This document shows, piece after piece, positions 11,693-22,164 of a DNA stretch of 64,000 nt. The stretch lies in assembly GCA_028583415.1 (NCBI GenBank), contig CM053267.1:21459814-21523813 (forward strand), given 5' to 3'. A program made the translations under genes and the position numbers. The stretch comes from Protea cynaroides (lineage: Eukaryota > Streptophyta > Magnoliopsida > Proteales > Proteaceae). Within the stretch, counting starts at the first letter, position 1; the number at the start of each line of letters is the position of its first letter. The notes below the pieces were generated by a model. It was not told the origin of the DNA. It searched no databases and saw only the letters and a list, made by a program, of their open reading frames with translations.

Positions 11693-12032
11693 GATGTTGG
11701 TTTTGTTTCTTTATTTATTTTCAGTTGGATTTATAATTGGGATGTAAGGATAATTATTTATGTTTTGATATTTTGAATAACTGGATAATTTATTTATCAA
11801 TAGAAATACTCATTTCATTTAATTTAAGACTTCCGTTGTATTTTATTATATTCTGATTATGGTTATGTGCAATGGTTTGTATGAGTGGACACGGTTTTTC
11901 CAATTATGAAACATGGCTAAGCGATCCTACTCACATTGGGCCCAGCGTCTTATTGAGATCCTGGTGTGAACCGTTGGTTCAGTGACGGTTCACTCATACT
12001 TCTGGTTTAGCCAAAATTGGGGTGTGACAACT

Positions 12033-12044
12033 TGGTATCAGAGC
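12033..12044 (+). other. T1 primer-binding site (initiator Met tRNA)
   Basis: TGGTATCAGAGC, complementary to the 3' end of plant initiator Met tRNA, begins 3 bp after the LTR end. Confidence 0.9.
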
Positions 12045-12405
12045 TCTTAGGCTCTGTCCAACAGACCATACATTCACTTGACTGAGTCAATAAACTGAGA
12101 TAGGAAAAATTAAAAGTCTTAATAAAAATACACCTTAAGCACCTGTTTGATGCCTGGGACTAAATACTAAAGAGCATAATGTATTATACATAAGGTGGAA
12201 TTAATAAATACACCTGCTCTAATGAGGAAACCATTGTGACAAGCAGAATGATCATAAATTACCATAACAAGTAAGAAGAAAATTGTTTAAATATAAAATA
12301 TCCAATAAATAAAAGTTAATTGTACCACAAGTACAGTCCACAAGCCGGACAGTTACCCTGTTAAATAAAAACCATGCTGTGAAAGAGAGAAAAATAAAAG
12401 ATCTA
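12045..12405. other. T1 leader between primer site and antisense gene
   Basis: Non-coding. Near 12330-12360 it carries a degraded copy of the inverted repeat that is complete in T2 (24435-24470), just beyond the 3' end of the antisense gene. Confidence 0.5.
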
Positions 12406-13638
12406 TCATTGGGGATGGGGGCATAGGAGGAATAGGGTCAGTGATGTCATAGTCACGCTCATAAGATACCCTGAGCCAGTGTACCTGCTCCTGTGTGACT
12501 CTGAGGCTGCGAGAAAGACGCCCTAGGTCACGGCTCATCTCACGCTGGGCATCCCGAATCTTCGTAAACATACCCATCACGATATCAGGAGGAGGGTGGG
12601 TTGGTCCCGCTGCAGGTGTGGGCTGTGGTGCCGATGCTAGAAAGTCCTCATCTGATCATCATCACCCTCATCATCATTCCCTACCTCTTCTGCATGAGCC
12701 GCATTGGCTGCTGCTGCTGCTGCTACTGTCGCGGCTGCTACACTTCTGAGCGAACGAGGATGAGCCTCTAACTCCTCATCACTGGTCACTAGGTTGTCCA
12801 TCCTCATCCGGATAATGGCATCCCAGTCAATGTCAGAGGTCATGGTGTCCTCAACCGGAATCTCACCCCTCATGTCTACCGGTAAGCGTCGTAGAAGAGT
12901 AGTGATAAGTCGGCCATAAGGAAGGTTACTGACCTGATCGGGCAGAGTAGCCTGACGCATGGTCCTGATAATAATGTATGGGAGATAGACCCGCTCCCTG
13001 GTGCAGACACAGTAAGTCAAGTACTAGGTGAGCTGAGACAACTTACTGTAGTGGCCGCCCTGAGGAACAATATTGTGTTGGATGATGCGGCAGTATATTC
13101 GAGGCACATGTCTCAAGCTAGCAGCTTTCATGGGTGCTCCTGGGTTAAGGATCTGCTCTGAAACCTCCTGGCGCAGATCATCAGTAAGAAAGCCCTTCAT
13201 CTTGGGGGCGCAGTACACCAAGTCACTATCATTGGGTATCCCCAAAAGATCAGCAAGCTGGTGAGTGTCAAAGGATATGGGAACGCCTTTGACAATGCTA
13301 GTGATGCGGAGGTCCCTACCACGGCTGAAGTCGTTAACATTTCCCTCGACCTCTAGGTTGGCGTAGAAATGTTTGACGAGGTTGGGGCGGGTGGTCACAG
13401 TGTAAGTAATGAAAGGTAACCACCCAAGACCACCAAAGGCCACTTTAACATCAAATCGTTGTAGCTGCTCTAAATTTACACGTCGCCCTGACTCGATGTT
13501 CTTCTCTTCGAACAAGGGAAAACGGGCTTGTGCCACCGCAGAACGAAACCATCGCTCATCGAACTGTGGAACCGGCAGATGTGAAAGGTTCATGCCAGGA
13601 CCGAATGCATGTTTACCTGCAACACGACATTGAGACAT
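12406..13638 (-). pseudogene. T1 antisense gene (putative plant transposon protein family), broken
   Basis: It lies on the strand opposite to gag-pol, between the primer site and gag, and aligns along its length with the intact T2 copy (24512-25753). The ATG is at 13638, 6 bp after an acceptor-like TTTGTTTTGTAG. The N-terminal 204 codons include the family's conserved region (VKGVPISFDTHQLADLLGIP). A TAG at 13024-13026 replaces a Gln codon (CAG to TAG). The same frame then runs to 12637, and a frameshift separates the C-terminal helical part (MSRDLGRLSRSLRVTQEQV). The upstream donor at 13758-13763 is mutated (ATAAGT on the minus strand). T1 could not make this protein. Confidence 0.75.
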
Positions 13639-14073
13639 TTTGAACTACAAAACAAAAACAAATAATGAGAATTTGGTTAGAATTTCTGAAATTTCAGCAG
13701 CATAACGACAATAATTGAAGCAAAAGCCTCGAACTCACCCAAAATCTGGGGAGGAGGACTTATGTAACCCTCTAACACCATATGGAAACCAAGCATCCAT
13801 CAAACAAACAAGAAATTTAGAAATTACAAGGAAAAAATCGATTTTTACCAAAACCTAGGTCAAAAACCTAAAAATTTGATTTTTAGAAAAACCATACGGT
13901 GGAACTTCAAATAGATTTAGGGAAACTTACTTAGAGAAGATGTTTAAGGTCTTGATCGGAAGAAAATCGCTTTTAAGATCACCGGTTAGACTGTAGCAAC
14001 TCACCAAGCCAGAGAGGAATCACCACCAGATAGAAAGGAAAGAAGAAAAATGAGAAAAACTCACTTTTTCATG

Positions 14074-14082
14074 ATTTTAAAG
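14074..14082 (-). promoter_or_regulatory. TATA-like element for the antisense gene (T1)
   Basis: CTTTAAAAT on the minus strand, conserved at the matching place in T2 (26341-26348) and T3 (41892-41900), immediately downstream of the internal palindrome array as read towards the antisense gene. A promoter role is inferred. Confidence 0.35.
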
Positions 14083-14092
14083 GCAATTTTGG

Positions 14093-14335
14093 GCATACCG
14101 GTTAACGGTTTAGCCCATATGGGTCGACCGGTACCCCCTGGGTATGTCGACCAGTACCTCTCGGTTAGGAGAAAATCCTGACCGGTCGACTATACCGGTC
14201 GTGCCATACCCTATAGGGCTGCGACTGGTACATCGACCGGTACCTCTCGGGAACTCCGAGAGGTTTGTCAGCCTGGACATACCGGTCGCACTACCATACA
14301 CAGTGCCGCGACCGGTATGTTGCGACAGGACATAT
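14093..14335. promoter_or_regulatory. Internal palindrome array between antisense gene and gag (T1)
   Basis: Many ACCGGT, GGTCGACC and GGTCGCA sites, the same vocabulary as the two LTR arrays, about 450 bp upstream of the antisense ATG and 170 bp upstream of the gag ATG. It is placed to act on the antisense gene, on gag, or on both. Confidence 0.55.
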
Positions 14336-14501
14336 ATATTCCAAGCCCAAAAAATTTTGAGAAAATTTTTTAAAATTTCGATTTAAGTTTCCTTACTAGT
14401 TTCGCCTTGCACTTGTTAAAGACTAACACTATTATGACTATTCGATTGTACCTCATGTGTTATGTCTTCTTCTCATATCCAAGTAGAAAAACTAATCTGA
14501 G

Positions 14502-15712
14502 ATGGCAGGCGAGAACGGTCGTAGAGGCTCACGAAAGCATCACCACTCCAGGGTGCGCCAAGACGAGGAAAATGTGGAAATAAGAACTATTGATGAGCAA
14601 AATCTGAACCTAGAAGGTGGAGAAGGGCAGAGTCCCAGAGCACCAACAAATTTGCCAAGACCTACTCATACTAACTCTGAGACTATTGTGACGAATCTGG
14701 TTTATCAGATGGAAGCTCAACAAAAAGCATTCCTGAACGAGATGCTGAAGATGTTCAGGCCACTAGGATATATTCCAACAGAAGGTATGCCTGAGTTTGG
14801 GGAAAATAACACCACACTGCCAATGGATGGTAGTACGGGGCCGATGGGCCAAGGACCGAATCTACAACCACCACACCAATTCCCAACATCGTCTGCCTAT
14901 CAAGGGATCTATCCATACCCACCACCATGGTATGGAACAAATACACAGGGGCAGAATGACCTAAGCCGAGTGGTGGATAGGTTTTTGAAATTGAAACCCC
15001 CTACTTTCACAGGGAAACTAGGAAAACCACTATGGCCTGCACAGTGGGTTGCTGAGATGGAGAAGAACTTTCGTCTAATGACTTGCACAGAGGATGAGAA
15101 GGTGTTGTTTGCTACGCACATGCTCAAGAAAGACGCTAATGCCTGATGGAATTCCACCCGGACATACTTGGAGACAAAGCACACTCAGATTAATTGGGAA
15201 ATATTCAAGGAAGCCTTTTTTGATAAGTACTTTCCGAAGAGTTTTCGAGATCAAATGGAGAAGGAATTTTTAAATCTGCAACAATCCTAGCCGACTGTTG
15301 ATGCGTACCAGCAAAGATATGATGAGCTATTTTTCTTCGCTTCGGCAAGTATGCAAGAGGAAGAAACCAAGACACGGAGGTTCACCAAGGGATTACGAGT
15401 AAGTATCCAAGAGCACGTCTTAGGTTTGGAGAAGAAAGTGTATAACGAGGCTATGCAGATTGCTATGGTAATTGAATTAAGCCAAAGAGACAGCTTCTTT
15501 GCTCAAAATAGGAGACTGAATAGGCCTGGTACTGAGACTTCGGGTGGAAGGAACACTAAACCATTCTGCTCTAAATGTCAAATGTTTTAACTGTCAACAA
15601 TTGGGTCATATTGCAAGGACCTGTACACTACCTAAGAAGCAATTGCCACAACAAGGAAAGATATTCGCAGTCACCACTGAGGAGGCAGCCGCATCACCTG
15701 ATGTGGTTACTG
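14502..15712 (+). pseudogene. gag: T1 gag
   Basis: The ATG gives a start MAGENGRRGSRKHHH, basic as in the other copies. A proline-rich stretch (YPYPPPWYG) precedes the Gag core (KPLWPAQWVAEMEKNFRLM). The CCHC zinc knuckle (CFNCQQLGHIARTC) is at 15583-15624. Breaks: TGA at 15144-15146 (a Trp codon), TAG at 15288-15290 (CAG to TAG), and a deletion of about 75 bp with a frameshift in the linker before the knuckle near 15565. Downstream it joins PR directly, without the intron that T2, T3 and T4 carry here (junction 15712/15713). Confidence 0.9.
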
Positions 15713-16510
15713 GAACTATAAATATAGTTGGTGTACCCGCCAGAGAACTCTTTGACTATGGGGCCACACACTCCTTTGTTTCTATATCTTTTGGGAAGCG
15801 AATGGAGTTACCTATCAAGTATTTAACCCCAAGCTTGATAGTTCGCTCTCCATTGAGAGTAGAAGTGGCATTAAATGAATGCTATGGACCGTGTACAGTT
15901 AGTATTGAGGGCCGAAACCTAGAAGCAAATCTGGTTCAACTTGAGATGGCAGACTTTGACGTCATCTTAGGAATGGATTGGCTAGGCCATCATTCAGCTA
16001 GCTTATTATGTGGTGAAAGAAAACTTGTGTTCAAAGATGATAAGGGAAAGGAGTATAGCTTTACTGGAACCAAGTTACCTAGGAAGCGGAAGCTGATCCT
16101 CTCTGCCCTAAAAGCTAAAAGATGCTTAGAGAAGGGAGGAGTGGGGTACTTATCTGTGGTCGACATCACTGCAGAGGTGCCAAAGATGGAAGATCTAGAT
16201 GTGGTACAAGAGTTTCCAGATGTGTTCCCAAAAGATCTACCAGGTCTACTTCCAGACAGGGCTACAGAGTTCGTGATAGACCTCATGCCAGGGTCGATGT
16301 TATTTTCTAAGGCACCATAAAAGATGGCCCCTACTGAATTAAAGGAGTTGAAGACCCAACTACAAGAACTACTAGATAAGGGTTTCATACGACCAAGCAT
16401 ATCGCCATGGGGAGCACCTGTATTATTTGTAAAGAAGAAGGACAGTAGTGTACGGCTATGTATCGACTATCAAGAGCTGAACAAGTTAACCATTAAGAAC
16501 CGATACCCTT
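15713..16510 (+). pseudogene. pol: T1 protease and N-terminal RT (up to S1 insertion)
   Basis: The aspartic protease follows Gag in frame. The active-site triad normally read DSG is DYG (15754-15762). The protease core continues through FDVILGMDWLGHH. A TAA at 16318-16320 falls just before the RT start MAPTELKELK. The RT fingers (GAPVLFVKKKD, RLCIDY) run to 16510, where S1 interrupts; CCCTT at 16506-16510 is repeated at 18835-18839. RT resumes at 18835. Confidence 0.88.
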
Positions 16511-18834
16511 TGTCACACCCCAATTCCATACTATTCAGAACGGTGTAATGAACCGCTAATAAACCAACGATTCAATCCAGGATCTCAAATAGGCTGTGTC
16601 CATTAGCTTAAACCATACACATCTACAACCATAATCAGAATAAATAAACAATAGGAGAAGTCTTAATATTAAATGAACTGAGAATCTAACTGTGATAATC
16701 ATAATTAAAATATCCAATTATATTATATCAATCGAGACATAAACAAATAAAATATCAAATTATATTTCCTTAATAGTTTAAATAAAAATCTAATCGAAAA
16801 CGCATGAGTTGCACTCGCATGAGGAGTCATGCGTCTCCACTATATCTTTAGCCTCAATTGCAGCCACGTGCCCATACACAGAAGCATTCATATAATCTTC
16901 CACAGTGGTACCTGCATCATCAACTAAAAATATTCGAATTCGAAAAGGGTGAGCACACATCACGGCTCAGTGAGCAAACAAAACAATGCAACAAACATAT
17001 GCATGCATTCAATTCATATCTGTGGTCTGGTATATAAGTTTGCAATGTGCTATAGAAAGGTTCGGTGGCCGCCTCACCTCTATACATAGGGTGTGTAAGC
17101 CCACCCAATGTATCAAACACCATTGTCGTCCACATCCACCCCACCATGGAATAGAGATATAGCTAAAGTGCTTAGGACCGCATCGCATCACACTTCCCCT
17201 GATGCTTTATCCATACCAATACATAAGCCCTTGTTGGCGAGGGCTTGCAAACTGGGCTCGCAACTAACCAATCCTAATGCCAAATAATGTATCCAAGGCC
17301 TCACCCCAGCATCCCTCAATACGTCCATAGAGATAGAGCTAAGGCCCCCCAAAAAAGTCAGAGACTACACGGTCAGAGACCACCTCCCCTGATGCCCTAC
17401 GACGTAATACTTCTGCTAAGGTAATGGCGATACGACGATGTTAGTAGACAAGACTTGAGTAGAGGTAGGGCTAAAGTGCTTAAGACCGCACCGCATCACA
17501 CTTCCCCTGATGCCCCACTTGCATCAAGTACACTAACCACACACAAACATTAACATGTCTATTCCTAGCATCATCATCATCATCATGTTGTAAATAAACT
17601 GAATTAAATATGCATGAACAGTAATAACATTAGTAGATGACATGTGATATGCACATTACAATCATACAATCAGAGAATCATACATGGGATTGGACTCAAT
17701 AAATGAAAACAGTTTATTATTAGCCAACTAGTTTAGGTCTTGTTCCCTCACCTTTGCTTAAGCGTAGATACTCTTTCAAGCTTTAAGAATCACTGGTATA
17801 TCACTAGAAAGACCTAACAAGTTGATATAATTTAATTAGAATTTATTCTAACAATTTTAAGCTTGTTGTAATGCTAGGGTCACAAGTCGGGTCGCAGGTT
17901 GGGTCGCAGGTTCCTGTGACCCCAAGGTATAGGGTCTATGCTAGGGTCGGTTGTCCCATCGACCCTAGGTGCAACCGCAGCTTCCTTGGACTTTTTGGGA
18001 GCTAGGGGTCGATCATGTGGTCTGGTAGGGTCGATTCCCAATCGACCCTACGTGCGATCGCACGTGGTTTGAGTCGACCTTTTCATTATACAGTCTAATC
18101 TTTCATGTTTGGGTCCTTTGGCTTACTTCCACAGTCCATTTTATGCTTGTTCTATGGCTTAAAACTCCAGGTTACTTCCTTACTTTGTCTACCATGATTC
18201 CCTCCATGGATTTCATTGAAATCTTCCCATGGATGGATGATTTGGGTTTCTCCTAGATCATACCCTCTTCATGAACTATTCTAAGGTCTTAAACAATTCA
18301 TGGAAAGCATATCCATACCTGAGGTTTGCTGAGATTCAGAGGTTTTTTTTGAATTTCTTCTCTTTAGTCTTCTTCTCCAATTTCCTTCTCTTCTCCTTCT
18401 CTTCTCTTTCTCTAACTTTCTTTTAGGGTATCAAAAGGAGTGAAAGAGGCTAAGGGACATCCTATTTATAGAGGAAAACATCCCAAAATAAGTTCCATTG
18501 AGATTAGGAAAGAATCCCCTTGAATTTAGGAAAGTTTCCTATTTACGGTTTTTGTCGGTGATCCTAGGGTCGATGCTAGGGCCGCAGATCCCGTCGACCC
18601 TAGGGTTTCAGTTGTCCGACCCTAGGATTAAAAGTAATGGGTCTGACTTCCTGATGAGGTGGGGTCGACCCTACCTGTTTAGGTATGCGACCCTACCCTC
18701 TTTTTTACTGTTTTTAGGTCAATTTCATACCTGGTCTTGTGATTTCCTTTACGCACTTGGTCCATTTGGCTCGACCATGATTGGTAGACCTGGTACAAGG
18801 TGGTAAGACTGGTTAGTTTGGTACGGGTCTTACA
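16511..18834 (-). mobile_element. S1: solo LTR of the GGGTCGACCC-motif family, minus strand
   Basis: A single 2324-bp LTR from TGTCACACCCCAATTCC to GGGTCTTACA on the plus strand, that is TGTAAGACCC...GGGGTGTGACA on its own strand. It is flanked by CCCTT at 16506-16510 and 18835-18839. No internal region is present, so it probably formed by LTR-LTR recombination. It resembles the T5 LTR (51435-53809) more than those of T1-T4. Its arrays use GGGTCGACCCTAG-type sites (17880-18070 and 18555-18690) at the positions where T1 has ACCGGTCGACCGGT. Confidence 0.92.
16790..16911 (-). CDS. Small LTR reading frame, last exon, S1 copy
   Basis: After an acceptor-like TTGATGATGCAG the frame runs 40 codons to TAG. 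It contains TVEDYMNASVYGHVAAIE and ends DSSCECNSCVFD, clearly related to the frame in T2 (TVDDYINAPVYGGVAALD...DASCECPFCVYL) although the two LTRs differ strongly elsewhere. The Cys-Glu-Cys-x-x-Cys tail and the position of the stop are conserved. Upstream exons are unclear in this family. Function unknown. Confidence 0.5.
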
Positions 18835-20160
18835 CCCTTTGCCTAGGATCGATGATCTGTTCGATCAATTTCAGGGTGCAAAGGTTTTCTCGAAGATTGA
18901 TCTTAGATCAGGGTACCACCAATTGAAGATCAAGGTAGGAGATATTCCAAAGACGGCTTTCAGGACAAGGTATGGGCATTATGAGTTCCTGGTAATGTCG
19001 TTCGGGTTGACTAACGCTCCAACGTCGTTCATGGAACTGAAGAACCGAGTGTTTCATGACATGTTGGACACTTCGGTCATCGTATTCATCGATGACATCT
19101 TGGTCTACTCAAAGGACAAAGAGACTCATGCAACACATTTGAGAGCAGCCCTACAACGGCTGAAAAGAGAGAAGCTTTACTCCAAGTTCAAGAAGTGTGA
19201 ATTTTGACTGAAAGAAGTGGCCTTCTTGGGTCACGTAGTATCTACAGATGGTATCAATGTGGATCCAAGCAAGATCACAGCTATAGTAAGATGGGATGCA
19301 CCGAAATCAGTTGCAAAGATTCGTAGTTTCCTTGGATTAGCTGGTTACTATAGAAGATTCATGAAAGACTACTCAAGAATCGTTGTTCTACTTACCTGAC
19401 TAACCAAGAAAGGAGAAAAGTTTATATGGACAGATGAGTGTGAGAAGTGCTTTCAGACTTTAAAGTCAAGACTAGTCTCTGCACCTATCTTGACCATCCC
19501 AGCACCAGGCTTTCCATTTACCCTATATACGGATGCCTCAAGGTTGGGTCTTGGATGTTTGTTGATGCAAGGAGAACAAGTAATTGCCTACGTATCAAGA
19601 CAGTTGAAAGAGCATGAGAAGAACTATCCTACGCATGATCTGGAGTTAGCAGTGGTCGTTCACGCAATCAAGACTTGGAGACACTACCTTTATGGTGAGA
19701 AGTTTCAGATTAAGTTGGATCACAAGAGTTTAAGTTACCTTTTTACTCAGAAGGACCTGAATATGAGACAGAGGAGATGGCTAGAGCAATTAAAAGATTA
19801 TGATTGTGACATACAGTACCATCTGGGTAAGGCAAACGTTGTGGCCGATGCCTTAAGCAGAAAGTGGGCATTAAAACCTGAGGCAGGACCTAGTACGAAC
19901 ACTACACTGTGTGCTGCAACCACGGACTCAATAGAGAATGATAAAGAGTATATATTAGAGACTGCAAGAGATCCAGTGGAACAATGCATAATTCATAAGT
20001 TCACATTGATGTTCGCAGCCTTGATGATCTCATCGGATTTCATAGATGAGGTCGAAGTAGCAATCCTACAGGATCCACACCTCAAGACTATGCAAGAAGT
20101 TCTAGAAAACGGTAAAAGCAACCCTGACTTCACCTTGGATTCAGACAAGGTACTAAGGTA
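18835..20160 (+). pseudogene. pol: T1 RT C-terminal part and RNase H
   Basis: It resumes after S1 with the RT palm (KVFSKIDLRSGYHQ). The catalytic motif reads VFIDDILVYS, with FIDD at 19085-19096 intact. Stops: TGA 19205-19207 (Trp codon) and TGA 19397-19399. RNase H starts near 19500 with LYTDASRLGLG and continues past HKSLSYLFTQ to the chromovirus-type NVVADALSRKWA. The reading frame stays the same from 19217 to 20160. Confidence 0.88.
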
Positions 20161-21508
20161 TTGTGGATGATTATGTATACTGAGAGTGAGAACTCAAATA
20201 TCAGAGATAGAGTTATGACAGAAGCTCATTACACCCCATATTCGGTACATCCAGGAAGCACCAAGATGTACCATGATTTAAGAAGACTATATTCGTGGAG
20301 GGGTATGAAAGCAGATGTAGCTCGATTCGTGTTCCAATGTCTGAATTACCAGCAAGTTAAAGCAGAAAGGCAGAGACCCGTAAGTTTGCTACAACCACTA
20401 CCGGAGCCAGCATGGAAGTGGGATTGTATCACAATGGATTTCGTCACTAGCCAACCCTTGACACCAAGGTCAGTGGATGAAGTATGGGTTATAGTCGATC
20501 GACTTACCAAGACAGCTCGATTCATCGCTATCAGACCTCAGTATACCATGGAGAAGCTGGCCAAGCTATATGTGGATAATATAGTCAGACTTCATGAACG
20601 TCCCAGAAAGTATAGTATCTGACAGAGATCCACATTTTACATCAAAGTTCTGGAAAGGATTACGGAAAGCCATGGGAACCAAGTTGCAGTTTAGTACAGC
20701 TTTTCATCCTCAGACAAATGGACAGTCAGAAAGAACTATTCAAATCTTAGAAGATATGCCCCGAGCGTGTGCCCTAGATTTTAAAGGAGCTTGGGACGAG
20801 AAGCTATCGCTTATCGAGTTTGCCTATAACAATAGTTACCAGGCTGCGATCCAAATGGCTCCATATGAGGCACTCTATGGGAAGTAATGTCGTACACCTC
20901 TGTTATGGAATGAGGTGGGAGAGAGAAGGATTATATGACCGGAGTTCATCGAAGAAGCTTGTCGAGTGATTGATCAAATTAAAAAAAGAGTGAAAACAGC
21001 TCAAGTTTGACAAAAGCACTATGCAGATAACCGACGTCGAGATCTGGAGTTTGTAGTGGGTGATAAAATGTTCTTGAAGATATCACTTGTACGAGGTCTG
21101 AAACGGTTTGGTAAGAAGGGGAAGCTATGCCCCAGGTATATGGGACCATATGAGATTTTGACCAGACATGGCAATGTGGCATATCAACTGGCTCTACCAC
21201 CATCCATGTCAAGCGTTGTGTTTCATGTTTCTTTATTGAAAAAGTACGTCAGGGATCCATCGCACATCTTGACAGCAGACCCACCAGACTTGATAGAGGA
21301 CTTGACATTTGAGGTAGTACCTCTGATGCTCACAAGCCAAAAGATACAGCATCTCCGAAGCAAGGATATCCATTATGTCAAAGTGCATTGGAAAAGCCAA
21401 GATGTAGAAGAAATCACTTGGGAGGAAGAGAATGTGATGCGAAAAGAATACCCTAACCTTTTTTACGACCAAGGTACGGTCAAATTTAGTGGCCGAAATT
21501 TATTTTAA
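20161..21508 (+). pseudogene. pol: T1 integrase and chromodomain-like tail
   Basis: TGA at 20168-20170 precedes the zinc region, whose two His are kept but whose first Cys pair reads CLNY instead of CLNC. The first catalytic Asp is in ITMDFV. A 1-bp insertion in 20594-20607 shifts the frame before the second catalytic Asp (VSDRDP). The catalytic Glu is in GQSERTIQ. TAA at 20886-20888 follows YEALYGK, and TGA at 20936-20938 and 21008-21010 are further breaks. The tail YVKVHWKSQDVEEITWE (21365-21420) is chromodomain-like. The 1-bp insertion and the TAA are shared exactly with T3. Confidence 0.88.
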
Positions 21509-21575
21509 GGGTGGAGGAGTTGTGAATCCTACATGCAAATTTCGGGGACGAAATTACTTTTAAGGGTGGGGGAGT
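21481..21575 (+). other. T1 duplicated polypurine tract
   Basis: Two copies, 55 bp apart, of CAAATTT...TTTTAAGGGTGGGGGAGTTG (one base differs in the G-run of the first). The second abuts the 3' LTR and is the expected plus-strand primer. The pol stop codon lies in the first copy. Confidence 0.75.
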
Positions 21576-21847
21576 TGTAAGACCCACACTCCATGAACCC
21601 GATCTAAACCTTTCATTCATGTCGTAACATGTCTTCCAATCATCATCGGATCAGACGGGACGAGCGGATGACAATCAGGTATGAAACGGATCATAATTTA
21701 GGATGAAATTTTCATACTGGTCGATGGTACCGGTCTTGGTACCGGTCGACCGGTATAGCCTGCACAGCAGACCACTAAGATCTGGAAACAGATCTCTGCG
21801 GGTCCCACTTTCCAAATTTCAAACCCTAAGACTTTCCTAACGTAAGG
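21576..21847 (+). repeat. T1 3' LTR, first part
   Basis: It starts TGTAAGACCCACACTCC and contains array 1 (21715-21765). T2 interrupts it after TAAGG (21843-21847), and it resumes at 33926. Confidence 0.92.
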
Positions 21848-22156
21848 TGTAAGACCCGCACTCCGTTAACCCGGTCTAAACCTTGGTTTTGTGTCGTAGA
21901 AGGTCTTCCGATCATCACCGAGCCAGACGGGACGAGCGGATGACAAACAGGTATGAAATCAGACCAAAGACGATCAAATCAACATGATTTTTTTGTTGAC
22001 CGGTCGATGGTACCGGTCTTGGTATCGGTCGACCGGTCAGCTCTGCGCAGCTGAATGTGGAAATCCAGAAATTGACTTCTGAGGGTCCCACTTTCCTGAT
22101 TTCGAATCCTAAGACTTTTCTAATCCTAATAGGGTTACTAAACCCTAATTCTAGCC

Positions 22157-22164
22157 TATAAATA
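22157..22164 (+). promoter_or_regulatory. T2 5' LTR TATA box
   Basis: TATAAATA in CTAGCCTATAAATACACCC, at the position of TATATAAG in T1. In the T2 3' LTR the first T is A (AATAAATA). Confidence 0.7.

Larger units (their letters stand above)
9779..12029 (+). repeat. T1 5' LTR (2251 bp)
   Basis: The LTR runs from TGTAAGACCCGCACTCC to GGGGTGTGACA. Internal order: palindrome array 1 (9925-9975), TATA box (10076), leader exon with donor-like AATG|GTAAGTG at 10229, array 2 (10522-10686) inside the presumed first intron, a 60-bp exon-like segment (10768-10827) between CATGTAG and GTAAGG, a G-rich tandem region, and a final exon-like segment (11574-11692) after GATGCAG. If transcription starts just after the TATA box, U3 is only about 330 bp and R plus U5 about 1.9 kb. 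Confidence 0.93.

Noticed and set aside
12033..12044. tRNA gene fragment
   Set aside because: The match to initiator Met tRNA is the short primer-binding site; no cloverleaf is present.
16511..18834. Complete element inserted in T1 RT
   Set aside because: Only one LTR lies between the two CCCTT copies; no primer site, coding domain or second LTR is present.
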